Shown: in pieces, positions 1 to 11,127 of the stretch
Position numbering within the stretch: position 1 is the first letter of the stretch
How the letters are laid out: each line of letters starts with the position of its first letter
Assembly (NCBI RefSeq): GCF_016919445.1
Contig: NZ_CP070356.1
Coordinates: 4,343,502-4,407,501 of the forward strand
Reading direction: 5' to 3'
From: Pseudomonas sp. PDNC002
Lineage (GTDB): Bacteria > Pseudomonadota > Gammaproteobacteria > Pseudomonadales > Pseudomonadaceae
DNA: 64,000 nucleotides
Made by a program: the position numbers and the translations under genes
The notes under the pieces: model-generated
What the model saw: only the letters and a program-made list of their open reading frames with translations
Databases searched by the model: none
What the model was told of the DNA's origin: nothing

Positions 1-216
1 ACCGGCAACCGAACCGACTCGCCGGCCGACCACGCCGGAAAGGTGCGGGCCCACGCGGTCCTCGCCGAGGGCATGGCAGGCGCTGCACTTGTTTTCGAAG
101 ACCCGCTGGCCGGGGGTGGCATCGCAGTTGGCGGCCTGCGCAAGGTCAGCCAGGAGCAGTGCTCCCGCGAACAGACTGGTCAGAGCCAGTGGTGAAAGGT
201 TTCTGGGCATTGTCAT
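1..216 (-). CDS. c-type cytochrome, class I, small periplasmic (5' part only)
   Basis: The gene runs off the left edge, so only the first 72 residues are present. They show a Sec signal peptide ending in LAQA, then a typical class I cytochrome start (GQRVFENKC) with the haem site CSACH around residue 46, followed by [10 protein letters not shown], the segment that normally follows the haem motif in small soluble cytochromes c. The expected role is periplasmic electron transfer. Start: two in-frame ATGs lie at 216 and 210; a GAG five bases upstream favours 216, but 210 is possible. It lies downstream of the sulfatase gene but a terminator separates the two. No substrate partner can be named from this fragment. 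Confidence 0.85.
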   Translation of the reverse strand, partial: MTMPRNLSPLALTSLFAGALLLADLAQAANCDATPGQRVFENKCSACHALGEDRVGPHLSGVVGRRVGSVAG

Positions 217-375
217 CAGGGCTCTGCGCGCCTTGGCGCGCGACAGGAGGTTCAGGGGAGTGCGGCGCTGTGAACGCCGTTGCCTGAAAAATCGCAGTTC
301 CGGTGCCCGGGTGGATCGCTGAAGCACGCCACCGTCTTGTCATTGGGTGCCAATTTGCGGAGGCGACGTGCAGGC

Positions 376-400
376 AAAAAAAGACCGGGCAAAGCCCGGC
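376..400 (-). terminator. Rho-independent terminator after the sulfatase gene
   Basis: Read on the minus strand this is a GC stem (GCCCGG / CCGGGC, loop of three) followed directly by a run of seven T. It lies just past the stop codon of the sulfatase and before the cytochrome gene, so the two are probably separate transcripts. Confidence 0.75.
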
Positions 401-424
401 CCAAAGGAGCAGCACCTTCTCGGT

Positions 425-1873
425 TCAGCGGGGAGGCTGATAGGGATCAGGACTGCCGGGGGGAATCGGCGGGTACTGCTTGAGGCTGGCATTGAGCGCG
501 CCGATCATTTTCATTACCGGGTGAGCGACCCAGGAATTGGTGGCGGCGACGTTGTGCTCTTCGCGCAGGTCAGTCAGCAGATTGATGATCTTGGGTACTG
601 GCAGCTGCTGAGGCGGGTCGTACATGTTTTCCTGCCAGATGAAATGGACCTTCCAGTTGCGCCACTTCACCGCGTACAAACGCTCGCCCACATAGGCCGG
701 AACACTGTCACGCGCGGAGTGCGGTTGCTGCCCGGTGAGGAAGGGCAGTTGGTCGACCCCATCGATCGGGCGGTCACTGGGCAGCTCGGCGCCTGCTGCA
801 TGCCCCAGGGTGGTGAACAGGTCGGATATCTGCACGATGTCGTTGCTGACCATGCCAATGGGCGCCTTGCCAGGCCAGCGGAGGATGAAAGGTGCGCGCA
901 GCGAGGCCTCCATGGCAGTGAAGTAGGTGCCGCGCCAGGGACCGTTGGCGCCTTCCCACGGGCTGGTCGCCTCGCCACCGTTGTCGCTGGTGAAGATCAC
1001 CAGCGTGTTGTCGGCCACACCGGCCTCGCGCAGCGCATCAAGGATGCGTCCGGTGTTGTCGTCCATCTCCGCCAGACCATCGGCCCAGGAGCCATTACCG
1101 GTGCGCCCTTCGAAAGCCGGATTGGGCATGACCGGCATGTGTACGAGTGAGTAGGGGATGTAAGCGAAGAACGGCTTGCCTACTTTGGCGTTGCGCTGGA
1201 TGAAGTCGGTTGCCCGGCGGGTGATCTCAGCATCCAGGGTGCGTCGTGTCTGCAAGGTCAGCTCTGCCACTTTCTTCGCTGGCTCGCCCGCACGCGCCTC
1301 GTAGATGTATTGCGGTGGCACCAGCGACGGGCTCCATCCCTGCTGGCTGCCAATGGCCGGCGTCAGCCCCTCCATGTGATCGGAGCCGGACCACATCGCT
1401 TCATCGTAGGTGCGCGGCACGCCGTACCATTCGTCGAAGCCCTGGTGTGTCGGGAAGCGCGCTTCGCTGCTGCCCAGATGCCATTTTCCCCAGATACCGG
1501 TGGCGTAGCCACGCCTGGACAGGACTTCGGCGAGGGTTACCTCCCACAGGGTGAGCCCATCCGGCGCTCCGCCCGAGGGGATGCGAGAGGTACCGGAGCG
1601 AATCGGATAGCGGCCGGTCATCAGGGCCGAGCGCGACGGTGTGCACTGCGCCTCGACGTTGAAGTTGGTCAGGCGCACCCCCTCTGCAGCGAGCTGGTCG
1701 ATCCGCGGAGTCGCTGCACCGCGCAGGACGCCACCGCCATAAGCGCCGAGCTCGCCATAGCCGAGGTTGTCCATCAGGATCAGCACGATGTTCGGCTTGT
1801 CGGTGGACGAAGCGAGTGCCCAGGGGCAGATCAGCGTGCAGACGAACAGGCACAGCAGCGACTGGCGGGTCAT
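425..1873 (-). CDS. periplasmic sulfatase (arylsulfatase family, formylglycine-dependent)
   Basis: A 482-residue sulfatase with a Sec signal peptide (about residues 1-21). The sulfatase signature C-T-P-S-R is at residues 77-81; Cys77 is the residue that a formylglycine-generating enzyme would oxidise. Other family landmarks are present: PNIVLILMDN near residue 27 (metal site, with Asn36 where many family members have a second Asp), GKWHLG (catalytic Lys and His) and FTSDNGG (metal-binding Asp/Asn). It should hydrolyse a sulfate ester in the periplasm, freeing sulfate or a carbon skeleton. It is divergent from an AraC-type regulator at 2079, and a tandem repeat in the shared promoter region suggests that regulator controls it. 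The substrate is not predictable. Confidence 0.9.
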   Translation of the reverse strand: MTRQSLLCLFVCTLICPWALASSTDKPNIVLILMDNLGYGELGAYGGGVLRGAATPRIDQLAAEGVRLTNFNVEAQCTPSRSALMTGRYPIRSGTSRIPSGGAPDGLTLWEVTLAEVLSRRGYATGIWGKWHLGSSEARFPTHQGFDEWYGVPRTYDEAMWSGSDHMEGLTPAIGSQQGWSPSLVPPQYIYEARAGEPAKKVAELTLQTRRTLDAEITRRATDFIQRNAKVGKPFFAYIPYSLVHMPVMPNPAFEGRTGNGSWADGLAEMDDNTGRILDALREAGVADNTLVIFTSDNGGEATSPWEGANGPWRGTYFTAMEASLRAPFILRWPGKAPIGMVSNDIVQISDLFTTLGHAAGAELPSDRPIDGVDQLPFLTGQQPHSARDSVPAYVGERLYAVKWRNWKVHFIWQENMYDPPQQLPVPKIINLLTDLREEHNVAATNSWVAHPVMKMIGALNASLKQYPPIPPGSPDPYQPPR

Positions 1874-1930
1874 GGCGTTCCTCGGGATGGCTTGCCGGAT
1901 GAGGCCAAACGATCCCAGAACGGGGGGTAT

Positions 1931-1972
1931 GCATATCGTCCTTGCGTGTCAGCATATTGTCCTTGCACGCCA
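1931..1972. promoter_or_regulatory. two tandem 21-bp repeats, likely AraC-regulator operator
   Basis: Two adjacent 21-base units (1931-1951 and 1952-1972) share GCATATyGTCCTTGC and differ at only a few positions. They sit in the divergent region between the sulfatase (minus) and the AraC regulator (plus), about 60 bp upstream of the sulfatase start. A head-to-tail repeat with a two-turn period is the usual binding arrangement for dimers or monomer pairs of AraC-family activators. Confidence 0.65.
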
Positions 1973-2078
1973 ATCGACGAAGTGCCACTGCTCTTTATCC
2001 GGGCGTGAGAGACAATGAAATGACAGCGAGGAACTGCCTCGCACTGGCCATGACAAGAACAACAACGAGCGACGCCTC

Positions 2079-3089
2079 ATGTCTCGATTGAAACACACCA
2101 TCTACGCCGAGGCCTTGCTGCAGACCCACGCGGCGATGTTTCGGCCTTTTCTCGCAGCGGCAGGGCTGGGGGAGGGCGTGCTCGACCACCCCGAGCGGCA
2201 GATTCCGCTGAGCAACTACGTGCAGCTGCTGGAAATCGCCGCCAGTGAGCTGGACCCCGCGCTGGGCCTCAAACTCGGTCTGGGCCATTTCAACACCACG
2301 CCTAACGCGACGTTGTTGGGCGGTTTCGGTCATGCGATCCGCGCGGCCGCCAACGTGCGTGCGATGCTCGACTTCGCGGAGCGCTACCTGGTCGTGCATG
2401 CGCAGGCCAACGAAGTGAGCTGGTCGACACTCGGCGAGCACCTGGCAATCCGCTACCGGATCAGCGACCCGAGCATCACCCAACGCCGGCAGGACGCCGA
2501 ATATGCCTTCGGCGCGCTCTACAACCGGATACGCGAGGTCACGGGCGGCAAGTACGAGGTGTGCCGCGTCGATTTTGCCCACGAGCAACCGGACGACATC
2601 AGCGAGCACCTGCGGTCGTTCCCCTGCCAGGTGCGTTTCGGCCAGCCGGATAACCTCATGCTGTGGCCTGCGGCAATGCTCGACGAGCCGCTGCTGAGCG
2701 CCGACCCCCGGCTGTTCCAGGCCTTGCAGCCGGGCCTGGAAGAGGCCCGCCGGCAGCGCCTGGCTGATACTGACCTGACCGCTCGGTTGGGACTGGCGAT
2801 AGAGACGTGCCTGGGAAGTGGCATCAACCTGGATGACATCGCCGGCCAGCTGTGCATGAGCAAGCGCACCCTGCAACGTCGCCTGCGCGAGCTTGATCTG
2901 GAGTTCAACGATCTGGTGGAAGAGATTCGCCAGGCCCTGGCTGTGGACCTGGTGCGTCGCTCCCCGGCCAACCTCACGGAAATTGCCACGCGGCTGGGTT
3001 ACAACGAGTCCAGCTCCTTCACCCGCGCATTTCGCCGCTGGACCGGCTTCACGCCGCGGGAATTCCGCCAGCAGGCCGCACGCGGTTGA
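2079..3089 (+). CDS. AraC-family transcriptional regulator (Arabinose_bd type)
   Basis: A 336-residue regulator. The N-terminal about 200 residues match the effector-binding half seen in OruR/ArgR-like AraC proteins (PLSNYVQLLEIAA, GLKLG, AIRAAANVRAML). The C-terminal 100 residues hold the double helix-turn-helix, with DIAGQLCMSKRTLQRRL and EIATRLGYNESSSFTRAFRRWTG, ending in the family's typical PREFRQ. It is divergent from the sulfatase, and the direct repeat at 1931-1972 is the obvious candidate binding site. The expected role is activation of the sulfatase in response to an unknown effector. Its only downstream neighbour is convergent, so it is monocistronic. Confidence 0.92.
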   Translation: MSRLKHTIYAEALLQTHAAMFRPFLAAAGLGEGVLDHPERQIPLSNYVQLLEIAASELDPALGLKLGLGHFNTTPNATLLGGFGHAIRAAANVRAMLDFAERYLVVHAQANEVSWSTLGEHLAIRYRISDPSITQRRQDAEYAFGALYNRIREVTGGKYEVCRVDFAHEQPDDISEHLRSFPCQVRFGQPDNLMLWPAAMLDEPLLSADPRLFQALQPGLEEARRQRLADTDLTARLGLAIETCLGSGINLDDIAGQLCMSKRTLQRRLRELDLEFNDLVEEIRQALAVDLVRRSPANLTEIATRLGYNESSSFTRAFRRWTGFTPREFRQQAARG

Positions 3090-3097
3090 GTTCCCAG

Positions 3098-3120
3098 TGA
3101 TCGCCTTGTACAGGCGATCA
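3098..3120. terminator. hairpin between convergent genes
   Basis: Perfect 9-bp stem TGATCGCCT / AGGCGATCA with a 5-base loop, nine bases after the AraC gene stop and twelve before the amine oxidase stop. There is no long T tract, so it may work in both directions as a weak or Rho-assisted terminator. Confidence 0.55.
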
Positions 3121-3131
3121 CCGGGCGTGCC

Positions 3132-4622
3132 TCAGCCGAGCAGCTTGTGCGCCCGCAGCGCCGCTTTGCCACCGGCGGCAATGGCGCCATCGATGAAGCC
3201 GCGCCAGCCTTCGCCATGGTCGCCCTGGCCGAACAGCACGCGGCCGCGATCCTGCTGGAAGTGGTCGTAGTACTTGCCGAACCACTTGGGCTTGTAGCTG
3301 CAGTAAGTGCCGAGGGAGTAGGGGTCGAGGGTCCATTCGTAGCCGTAGCACTCTTCAACCTGCATGCCAGGGAAGAAACCATCGACGACTTTCTGCACCG
3401 CGTCGCGGTCCTGGATATCGAGCTTTTCCGGGTCGCTGCCGAAACCGACGAAAATCGTGTGGTCCTCGGCCTTGGCATAGGTCACCAGCAGGCTCAGCGG
3501 CTGGTGCGAGTCAGCGATGCCGAGCATCTTGCCTTCCACCGGCAGCTTGCCACGGGTCTTGATGAAGACTTTCACACCACTACCGGAGTGACGTTCCTTG
3601 GCGGCCTCCACCAGCGCCGGGTCCAAGGCAGGGGAGAAGCCAATACGCGGCAGAACGTTCATCGGCACGGCCACGATGACCGCACCGGCACTCAGGGTTT
3701 CACCCTGCTGCGTGGTGATCAGCACGCGGTCGCCCTTGTCCTCGACGTGCTTTACCGGGGTGGACAAGCGGACCTCGGGCTTACCTTCCTCGAGCATGGC
3801 GTTGATCAGGCTGATCGTGCCGTCCTTGAAGCTGTAGTGCCCCAGCGAATCGATGAACAGCGACAGGTCCCAGCCGGGCAGAGACCACCAGCGCAGGGCA
3901 TCGACATAGGAGGCCTTGTCGCTGGAGGTATGGGCGGCGCCGCCGACATAGGCATCGACGATGGTGCGCTGCAGCGGGGTGAGCTTGAGCGCGTCGTAGC
4001 GGTCGGCCGCGGTCATGGCATCGGCGGCGCTGATCGCCTCCCAGGTGTGGGCGGCATCGTACGGCCGCTCCCACATGCGCCGGCCTTCGGCAAAGTAGGC
4101 CTGAACCGCCTCGGCGACGGTCACCAGGTCTGCGCCCTTGAGTTCAACGCCCTGGCCTTCGTGCTGGACGTAGATGACCTGTTTGTCTTCAACGAAAGGC
4201 TCAGGCGTTTCCTTGAGCTGCAACCCGTAGCGCTGCACTTCGCTCCAGACGAAAGGCTGCGTCCAGTGGATCCAGGTACCGCCGAGCTCGATGTGGTGCC
4301 CGGCGAACTGGCTGCTGAAGGTTCTTCCGCCGAGACGGTTACGGGCTTCCAGCAGCAGAGTGCGGTAGCCCTGCTTGCGGCTGTCGCGCGCGGCGGTAAC
4401 GCCGGCAAAACCGCCACCAATGACGATAACGTCGTAGTCGCAGTCCTTGGCACGCAGCGGGCGCGCAGTGTCCTGCGTCGCTGCTAGCGTGGCGTTCGCG
4501 CCAAGTGCCGCCACTGCTCCGGCAGCGCTGACCACTCCAGCGTTACGGATGAAGGAGCGGCGACTGACGCCAGTGGGTTGCTCGTCTTGCGGAATATCGT
4601 GCATTGCAGGCCTCGTTGTCAT
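3132..4622 (-). CDS. flavin monoamine oxidase family protein, Tat-exported
   Basis: A 496-residue FAD amine oxidase. The N-terminus has a twin-arginine signal (SRRSFIRNAG, residues 20-29) followed by an Ala-rich hydrophobic stretch, so it is probably exported folded with FAD bound. The dinucleotide fold VIVIGGGFAG is at 65-74, followed by LLLEARNRLGGRTFS, the second conserved FAD/substrate block. The C-terminus has the FAD-binding GQGDHGEGWRGF segment. It should oxidise a primary or secondary amine to an aldehyde or imine, giving peroxide and ammonia. It follows the beta-oxidation operon on the same strand with a 114-bp gap containing two hairpins, so it may belong to the same pathway but with reduced or separate transcription. 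Confidence 0.9.
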   Translation of the reverse strand: MTTRPAMHDIPQDEQPTGVSRRSFIRNAGVVSAAGAVAALGANATLAATQDTARPLRAKDCDYDVIVIGGGFAGVTAARDSRKQGYRTLLLEARNRLGGRTFSSQFAGHHIELGGTWIHWTQPFVWSEVQRYGLQLKETPEPFVEDKQVIYVQHEGQGVELKGADLVTVAEAVQAYFAEGRRMWERPYDAAHTWEAISAADAMTAADRYDALKLTPLQRTIVDAYVGGAAHTSSDKASYVDALRWWSLPGWDLSLFIDSLGHYSFKDGTISLINAMLEEGKPEVRLSTPVKHVEDKGDRVLITTQQGETLSAGAVIVAVPMNVLPRIGFSPALDPALVEAAKERHSGSGVKVFIKTRGKLPVEGKMLGIADSHQPLSLLVTYAKAEDHTIFVGFGSDPEKLDIQDRDAVQKVVDGFFPGMQVEECYGYEWTLDPYSLGTYCSYKPKWFGKYYDHFQQDRGRVLFGQGDHGEGWRGFIDGAIAAGGKAALRAHKLLG

Positions 4623-4690
4623 ATAGGGGGCGCCTTGCAGGCGCCGTGACGAAACGATGGCAGTTGAGGGGCGTGGGCATATCGCTCGAA

Positions 4691-4717
4691 GGCGCCAGGC
4701 TTTTGCCTTCCGGCGCC
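4691..4717 (-). terminator. hairpin after the SDR gene (probable attenuator or terminator)
   Basis: Stem of GGCGCC arms with an inner GGC/GCC stem and a short A-rich loop. A second GGCGCC/GGCGCC hairpin lies at 4628-4644, just before the amine oxidase start. Neither has a clear T tract in the minus direction. Together they separate the beta-oxidation operon from the amine oxidase gene. Confidence 0.4.
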
Positions 4718-4736
4718 AACCCTGCTTCGAGCCTCG

Positions 4737-5510
4737 TCAGAGCGAACCGACCAGTTGCCCGCCGTCCACGGCAATCACCTCACCGCTCATGTAGGCGCCG
4801 GCCTCGCTGGCCAGCAGAAGGAACGGGCCTTCCAGTTCCGCCAACTGGCCCAGGCGGCGCAGCGGTACGGCGTTGCGGATGTAGGCCTGGCCTTGTTCGC
4901 TGTCGAAGTAGGTATCGTTCATCTCGGTCTTGAAATAGCCCGGTGCGAGAGCGTTGACGCGTATGCCGTGGCGCGCCAATTCCAGTGCCAGAGACTTCGT
5001 CAGTTGCACCACGCCGGCCTTGGCCGCGCAGTAGTGGCTGTAGCCCGTCCCGACACGCAGGCCGAGCATCGAAGCGATGTTGACGATACTGCCCGATACG
5101 CCTGCACGCACCATGCGCTGGGCGGCGCACTGTGCCACGCGCCAGACGCCATCGAGGTTGGTGGCGAGCATCGCGCGCCAGTCTTCCTCGCTGATCTCCA
5201 GGGCGCGCTGGCCATTGCCGATACCGGCGTTGTTGAGCACCACGTCGACCACACCGAAAGCCTTCTCGGCAGCGGTGAAGGCTGACTCGACGCTTTCCCG
5301 GCAGGTGACGTCCATGGCGACCGCGATGGCACGCCCTCCCTCCCAGCCCAGGTCGGCAGCCAGATGTTCGAGGCGATCAATGCGCCGCGCCGCGAGTACT
5401 ACACGGGCACCAGCCTGGCTGGCGACTCGCGCCAGGTGCGCGCCGATACCGCTGGAGGCACCGGTGACCAGCACGGTCCTGCCAGCCAGAGAGAACAGAT
5501 CATCCCGCAT
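4737..5510 (-). CDS. SDR-family oxidoreductase
   Basis: A 257-residue classical short-chain dehydrogenase. It shows the cofactor motif TGASSGIG at 16-23, the NNAG stabilising motif, the catalytic YxxxK in YSHYCAAKAG, and a C-terminus ending in GEVIAVDGGQLVGSL as in FabG-like enzymes. The start ATG at 5510 shares its A with the TGA stop of the upstream thiolase gene, so translation is coupled. The larger upstream open frame reads through thiolase sequence and is not coding. In this operon it probably oxidises or reduces a hydroxy/keto intermediate, perhaps a hydroxyacyl-CoA that the main FadB-like enzyme handles poorly; the exact substrate is unknown. Confidence 0.92.
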   Translation of the reverse strand: MRDDLFSLAGRTVLVTGASSGIGAHLARVASQAGARVVLAARRIDRLEHLAADLGWEGGRAIAVAMDVTCRESVESAFTAAEKAFGVVDVVLNNAGIGNGQRALEISEEDWRAMLATNLDGVWRVAQCAAQRMVRAGVSGSIVNIASMLGLRVGTGYSHYCAAKAGVVQLTKSLALELARHGIRVNALAPGYFKTEMNDTYFDSEQGQAYIRNAVPLRRLGQLAELEGPFLLLASEAGAYMSGEVIAVDGGQLVGSL

Positions 5511-6694
5511 CACAGCACCTCGAACAGGCCGGCCGCACCCATGCCGCCACCGACGCACATGGTCACCACTACGTACTTCACCCCACGGCGTTTTCCTTCG
5601 AGCAGGGCGTGCCCAACCATGCGAGCGCCACTCATGCCGTAGGGGTGGCCGAGGGCGATGGCGCCGCCATTGACGTTCAGGTTTGCGTTGTCGATGCCCA
5701 GCCTGTCGCGGCAATACAGCACCTGGCAGGCGAAGGCTTCGTTCAGCTCCCACAGGCCGATCTCGTCGACTTTCAGGCCGTGCTGCCTGAGCAGTTTCGG
5801 CACCGCGAGCACGGGGCCGATTCCCATTTCCTCCGGCGCCAGGCCGGCCACCGCGATGCCCCGATAGATGCCCAGCGGCTGCAGGTTACGTTGCTCGGCC
5901 AGGCGCGCATCCATCAGCACGCACGCACTGGCGCCATCAGACAACTGGCTGGCGTTGCCGGCGGTGATGCTGCCATTCTCGATCACCGGCCTGAGGCCCT
6001 GGAGATCGTCCAGGGTGGTCTGTGGGCGATTGCCTTCGTCACGCCGCAGCTCCATCTGTTCCAGGCTGGTGACGCCGCTGGCCTTGTCAACGACCTGGCG
6101 AGTCACGCTGACCGGGACAATCTCGCCTTCGAACAGGCCGGCCGCCTGGGCGGTGGCCGTGCGCTGCTGGGATTGCAGCGCATACTCGTCCTGCGCCTCA
6201 CGGCTGATGTTGTAGCGCAGCGCGACCAGCTCCGCGGTGTTGAGCATCGGCATGTAGGCACATGGCTCATGCTGCAGTACCTGGTTGTCATGGAACTCGC
6301 CGACCCATTGCATGTGGCGGTTCTGCACCAGGGAAATGTGCTCCTGGCCGGCGCCGATGGTGACCTGCATGCCATCCACCATGATCTGCTTGGCAGCGGT
6401 CGCGATGGCCATGAGGCCCGAAGCGCACTGGCGGTCGAGGGTCTGGCCGCTGACCGACAGGGGCATCCCGGAAGCCAGCGCACTCATGCGCCCCAGGTTC
6501 CAGCCAGCAGTGCCGGCAGGCATGCCCGTCCCCAGCACAAGATCTTCGATTTCGCCGGCATCGATACCGGCACGTTCGACGGCCGCACGGATGGCGAAGG
6601 CGGTCATGGTCGGTGCTGTGGTGGCGTTGAATGCCCCGCGAAATGCCTTGGCGATAGGCGTGCGGGCAGTGGAGAGAATCACGGCTTCTTTCAT
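5510..6694 (-). CDS. acetyl-CoA C-acyltransferase (thiolase)
   Basis: A 394-residue thiolase, the normal length for this family. The nucleophilic Cys is in LDRQCASG (Cys90); the C-terminal half has [14 protein letters not shown] with the catalytic His, and [11 protein letters not shown] with the second catalytic Cys. It cleaves a 3-ketoacyl-CoA with CoA, the last step of beta-oxidation. The ATG at 6694 is preceded by AGGAT about seven bases upstream. It is followed by the SDR gene with a one-base overlap and preceded by the FadB-like gene after a 50-bp gap, so the three are co-transcribed. Confidence 0.94.
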   Translation of the reverse strand: MKEAVILSTARTPIAKAFRGAFNATTAPTMTAFAIRAAVERAGIDAGEIEDLVLGTGMPAGTAGWNLGRMSALASGMPLSVSGQTLDRQCASGLMAIATAAKQIMVDGMQVTIGAGQEHISLVQNRHMQWVGEFHDNQVLQHEPCAYMPMLNTAELVALRYNISREAQDEYALQSQQRTATAQAAGLFEGEIVPVSVTRQVVDKASGVTSLEQMELRRDEGNRPQTTLDDLQGLRPVIENGSITAGNASQLSDGASACVLMDARLAEQRNLQPLGIYRGIAVAGLAPEEMGIGPVLAVPKLLRQHGLKVDEIGLWELNEAFACQVLYCRDRLGIDNANLNVNGGAIALGHPYGMSGARMVGHALLEGKRRGVKYVVVTMCVGGGMGAAGLFEVL

Positions 6695-6744
6695 GGGCTG
6701 ATCCTGAGGCGAAGGGGCGACGGCCGCCCAAGGCGGCCGTGCAG

Positions 6745-8856
6745 TCAGATTTTCTCGATGCGGGTCTTGCCGGCTGCAACCAGGCGCTCCAGCAGCGGCG
6801 CAGGCTGGAACCAGCGCTGGCCATAGGTGCCGAGGCTGTCGCGATAGCGGTGGATGCCGTCCAGCACCTTGTCCAGGCCGAGTTGCTCGGCATAGTGCAA
6901 TGGCCCGCCAACCCAGGCGGGGAAACCGTAGCCGTTGGTCCACACCAGATCGATGTCGCCAGCGCGCAGGGCAATGCCTTCGTCGAGCAGCTGAATGCCC
7001 TCGTTGATCAGCATGAACAGGCAACGGTCATGGATTTCCGCATCGCCAATCAGCCTGCGCTCGACTTGCAGTTCACTTGCCAGGCGTTCAGCCAGGGCTA
7101 CCACTTCATCATCGTCACGGCGCTGGCGGCCTTCGTAGAGATAAAAACCGCGGCCGGTCTTCTGTCCGTAGCGTCCCAGGGAGTAGAGCGCGTCGCCGAC
7201 TCGGTAGTAGCTCGCGTCGTCGGCGAAGGCCGACCGGTTGGAGTCACGCACCAGGAAATTCACGTCGATCCCGGCCAGGTCGGTCATCGTCAGCGCGCCC
7301 ATGTTCAGCCCGAGGTCGGTGAGAACGCCGTCCACCCGCGCCGGCGTCGCGCCTTCGAGTACCAGCCGGTGTGCCTCGCGGTTGTAAGGTTCGAGCATGC
7401 GGTTGCCGATGAAGCCGAAGCACACTCCGGAGACTACCGCCACCTTGCCAATGCGCTTGGCCAGCCGGAGTGTGGTCGCCAATACATCGGGCGCGGTTTC
7501 ACGGGCGCGCACCACCTCCAGCAGCCGCATCACGTTGGCCGGACTGAAGAAGTGCAGGCCGATCACGTCCTGCGGTCGGCGCGTCACCGCGGCGATGGCA
7601 TCGACATCGAGACTGGAGGTATTGCTGGCGAGAATTGCGCCGGGCTTACATACCTCGTCAAGAGTGCGGAACACCTGCTGCTTGATCTCGAGCTTCTCGA
7701 ACACTGCCTCGATCACCAGGTCGGCATCGGCGATATCGGCGTAGTCCAACGTGCCGACGAGCAGTTGCATGCGTTGCTCCAACTGTTCGGCATTCAGCTT
7801 GCCACGCGAGACGCTGCTCTCGTAATTGCGGCGAACGTTGGCCAGGCCGCGCTCGAGAGCTTCAGACTTCTGCTCGAGGACCACGACGGGAATGCCGGCG
7901 TTGGCAAAGTTCATCGCGATGCCGCCACCCATGGTGCCGGCGCCGATCACCGCGACCTTGGCGACTGGCCTCAGGGCGATATCCTCGGCGATACCGGGAA
8001 TCCGACCTGCCTCGCGCTCGGCGAAGAATAGGTGCCGCAGAGCTGCCGATTGCGCGGAGTCCTCGGCCTGCTTGAACAGTGCCAGCTCTCGCTCCAGCCC
8101 TGCCTGCAACGGCAGAACGCAAGCGGCTTCCACCGCGGCAAGCACCAGGCGCGGTGCCAGGCGGTTCTTCCAACGCGGTTCATGGGTTTGCCGGTACTGC
8201 TGGAAAAAGTCCTCCGCCACGCTCGCGGCAGGCTCGGCGAAGGGTGTCTGCCGGCGGGCCGGGGCCAGGTCGCCCAGCAGATCAAGGGCAAAGGCGCGAG
8301 CGGCTTCGACCAGTGTGTCGGCACTGGCGGCGAGTCGATCCAGCAAGCCCAGTTCCAGAGCCCGGTTGGCGTCGATTGGCAGGCCGGAAATCATCATGTC
8401 CAATGCTGGCGCGACGCCGATCAGACGCGGTAGACGCTGGGTTCCCCCAGCGCCGGGCAGCAAGCCCAGGCTGATTTCCGGAAGGCCCAGGCGCAGTGAG
8501 GGTTCGCCGATCCGGTAGCCGCAGGCGAGGGCGAGTTCCAGTCCGCCTCCCAGTGCCAGGCCGGACAACGCGGCAATCAGCGGCTTGTCCAACTGGGTGA
8601 GGCGACTCAGCAGATCGGGCAACGAGGGCGCAGCGAACGACGCCGCGCTGCCGAACTCGCTGATGTCTGCGCCCGCGCTGAACAGTTTGCCGTCGCCATG
8701 CAAAATGATCGCGCGCACGCTCGCATCGCTTGCGGCACGCTGGCAGGCATCGAGGACAGCGGCGCGTAATGTCTGGCCGAGGGCGTTGACTGGCGGGCGG
8801 GCGAGTGTGATGAGGGCCAGGCCGTCCTCGACCTGATAGCGGATCAATGAATTCAT
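6745..8856 (-). CDS. bifunctional enoyl-CoA hydratase / 3-hydroxyacyl-CoA dehydrogenase (FadB/FadJ-like)
   Basis: A 703-residue fusion. The N-terminal crotonase domain (about 1-190) has the oxyanion-hole sequence AGADISEF and both catalytic glutamates, Glu107 in [10 protein letters not shown] and Glu127 in [15 protein letters not shown]. The NAD-binding domain starts with [12 protein letters not shown] at 303-314, followed by the two C-terminal 3HCDH domains (GFIGNRML near the junction). The length and order match peroxisomal-type and FadJ-like multifunctional enzymes. ATG 8856 has GGAG six bases upstream; the longer in-frame extension lacks a comparable site. It supplies hydration and dehydrogenation steps between the acyl-CoA dehydrogenase and the thiolase of this operon. 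Confidence 0.94.
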   Translation of the reverse strand: MNSLIRYQVEDGLALITLARPPVNALGQTLRAAVLDACQRAASDASVRAIILHGDGKLFSAGADISEFGSAASFAAPSLPDLLSRLTQLDKPLIAALSGLALGGGLELALACGYRIGEPSLRLGLPEISLGLLPGAGGTQRLPRLIGVAPALDMMISGLPIDANRALELGLLDRLAASADTLVEAARAFALDLLGDLAPARRQTPFAEPAASVAEDFFQQYRQTHEPRWKNRLAPRLVLAAVEAACVLPLQAGLERELALFKQAEDSAQSAALRHLFFAEREAGRIPGIAEDIALRPVAKVAVIGAGTMGGGIAMNFANAGIPVVVLEQKSEALERGLANVRRNYESSVSRGKLNAEQLEQRMQLLVGTLDYADIADADLVIEAVFEKLEIKQQVFRTLDEVCKPGAILASNTSSLDVDAIAAVTRRPQDVIGLHFFSPANVMRLLEVVRARETAPDVLATTLRLAKRIGKVAVVSGVCFGFIGNRMLEPYNREAHRLVLEGATPARVDGVLTDLGLNMGALTMTDLAGIDVNFLVRDSNRSAFADDASYYRVGDALYSLGRYGQKTGRGFYLYEGRQRRDDDEVVALAERLASELQVERRLIGDAEIHDRCLFMLINEGIQLLDEGIALRAGDIDLVWTNGYGFPAWVGGPLHYAEQLGLDKVLDGIHRYRDSLGTYGQRWFQPAPLLERLVAAGKTRIEKI

Positions 8857-8890
8857 CGTGGCTCCGGGAAGTGGTGATAGGGAAGGGGAC

Positions 8891-10693
<1,803 letters not shown>

Positions 10694-11127
10694 GGCGTCC
10701 TCGTCCAGAGTCGCCCGCAGACTCCGTGATGGAAGAGCGGGCGGTGATGGACGAAGTGAAACGCGAACATGCCGGTCCTCACACCCCCAAGGGTGGCCTT
10801 GCAGCCCCTCCCATTGTGAGGGGAGGGGGGCTGCTAGCTGGCGACCGGAGAGACTGTCGCGCTAGTGGTAATTCCAGGACCTTGAGGTGTTTATTGGTGA
10901 ACCAGTCTGTGTGCCCGTCAATGCGCGCACCGTCCTGCATTAGCACGCGCTGACTGTTTTTGATACGAGCGTCGGCTATGGGAGCAGAAGGTGCCTCGCT
11001 CAGAAGTCTGCTACCGACCCAAAGCGGACATCTACATAACTTGATGCTTGGGTTAAGCATCCGGTTGCGCCTACTGCGCAGGGTCGATGTTTTCGTCCTC
11101 CCCCGGGCGAAAACCGTCATTCAGGGC
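10694..11127. other. intergenic stretch upstream of the beta-oxidation operon
   Basis: 434 bp between two minus-strand genes. A 113-codon open frame on the minus strand shows no recognisable domain and is Arg/Pro-rich, typical of a chance frame. A GC-rich imperfect inverted repeat near 10800-10834 (GCAGCCCCTCCC paired with a GGGGAGGGGGGCTGC segment) could fold in RNA. This stretch must hold the operon promoter, but no convincing -35/-10 pair was found by eye. Confidence 0.5.

Noticed and set aside
10779-11120. 113-codon minus-strand frame upstream of the acyl-CoA dehydrogenase
   Set aside because: No ribosome site, no domain, Arg/Ser/Pro-rich translation; it covers a GC-rich inverted repeat and probable promoter DNA.
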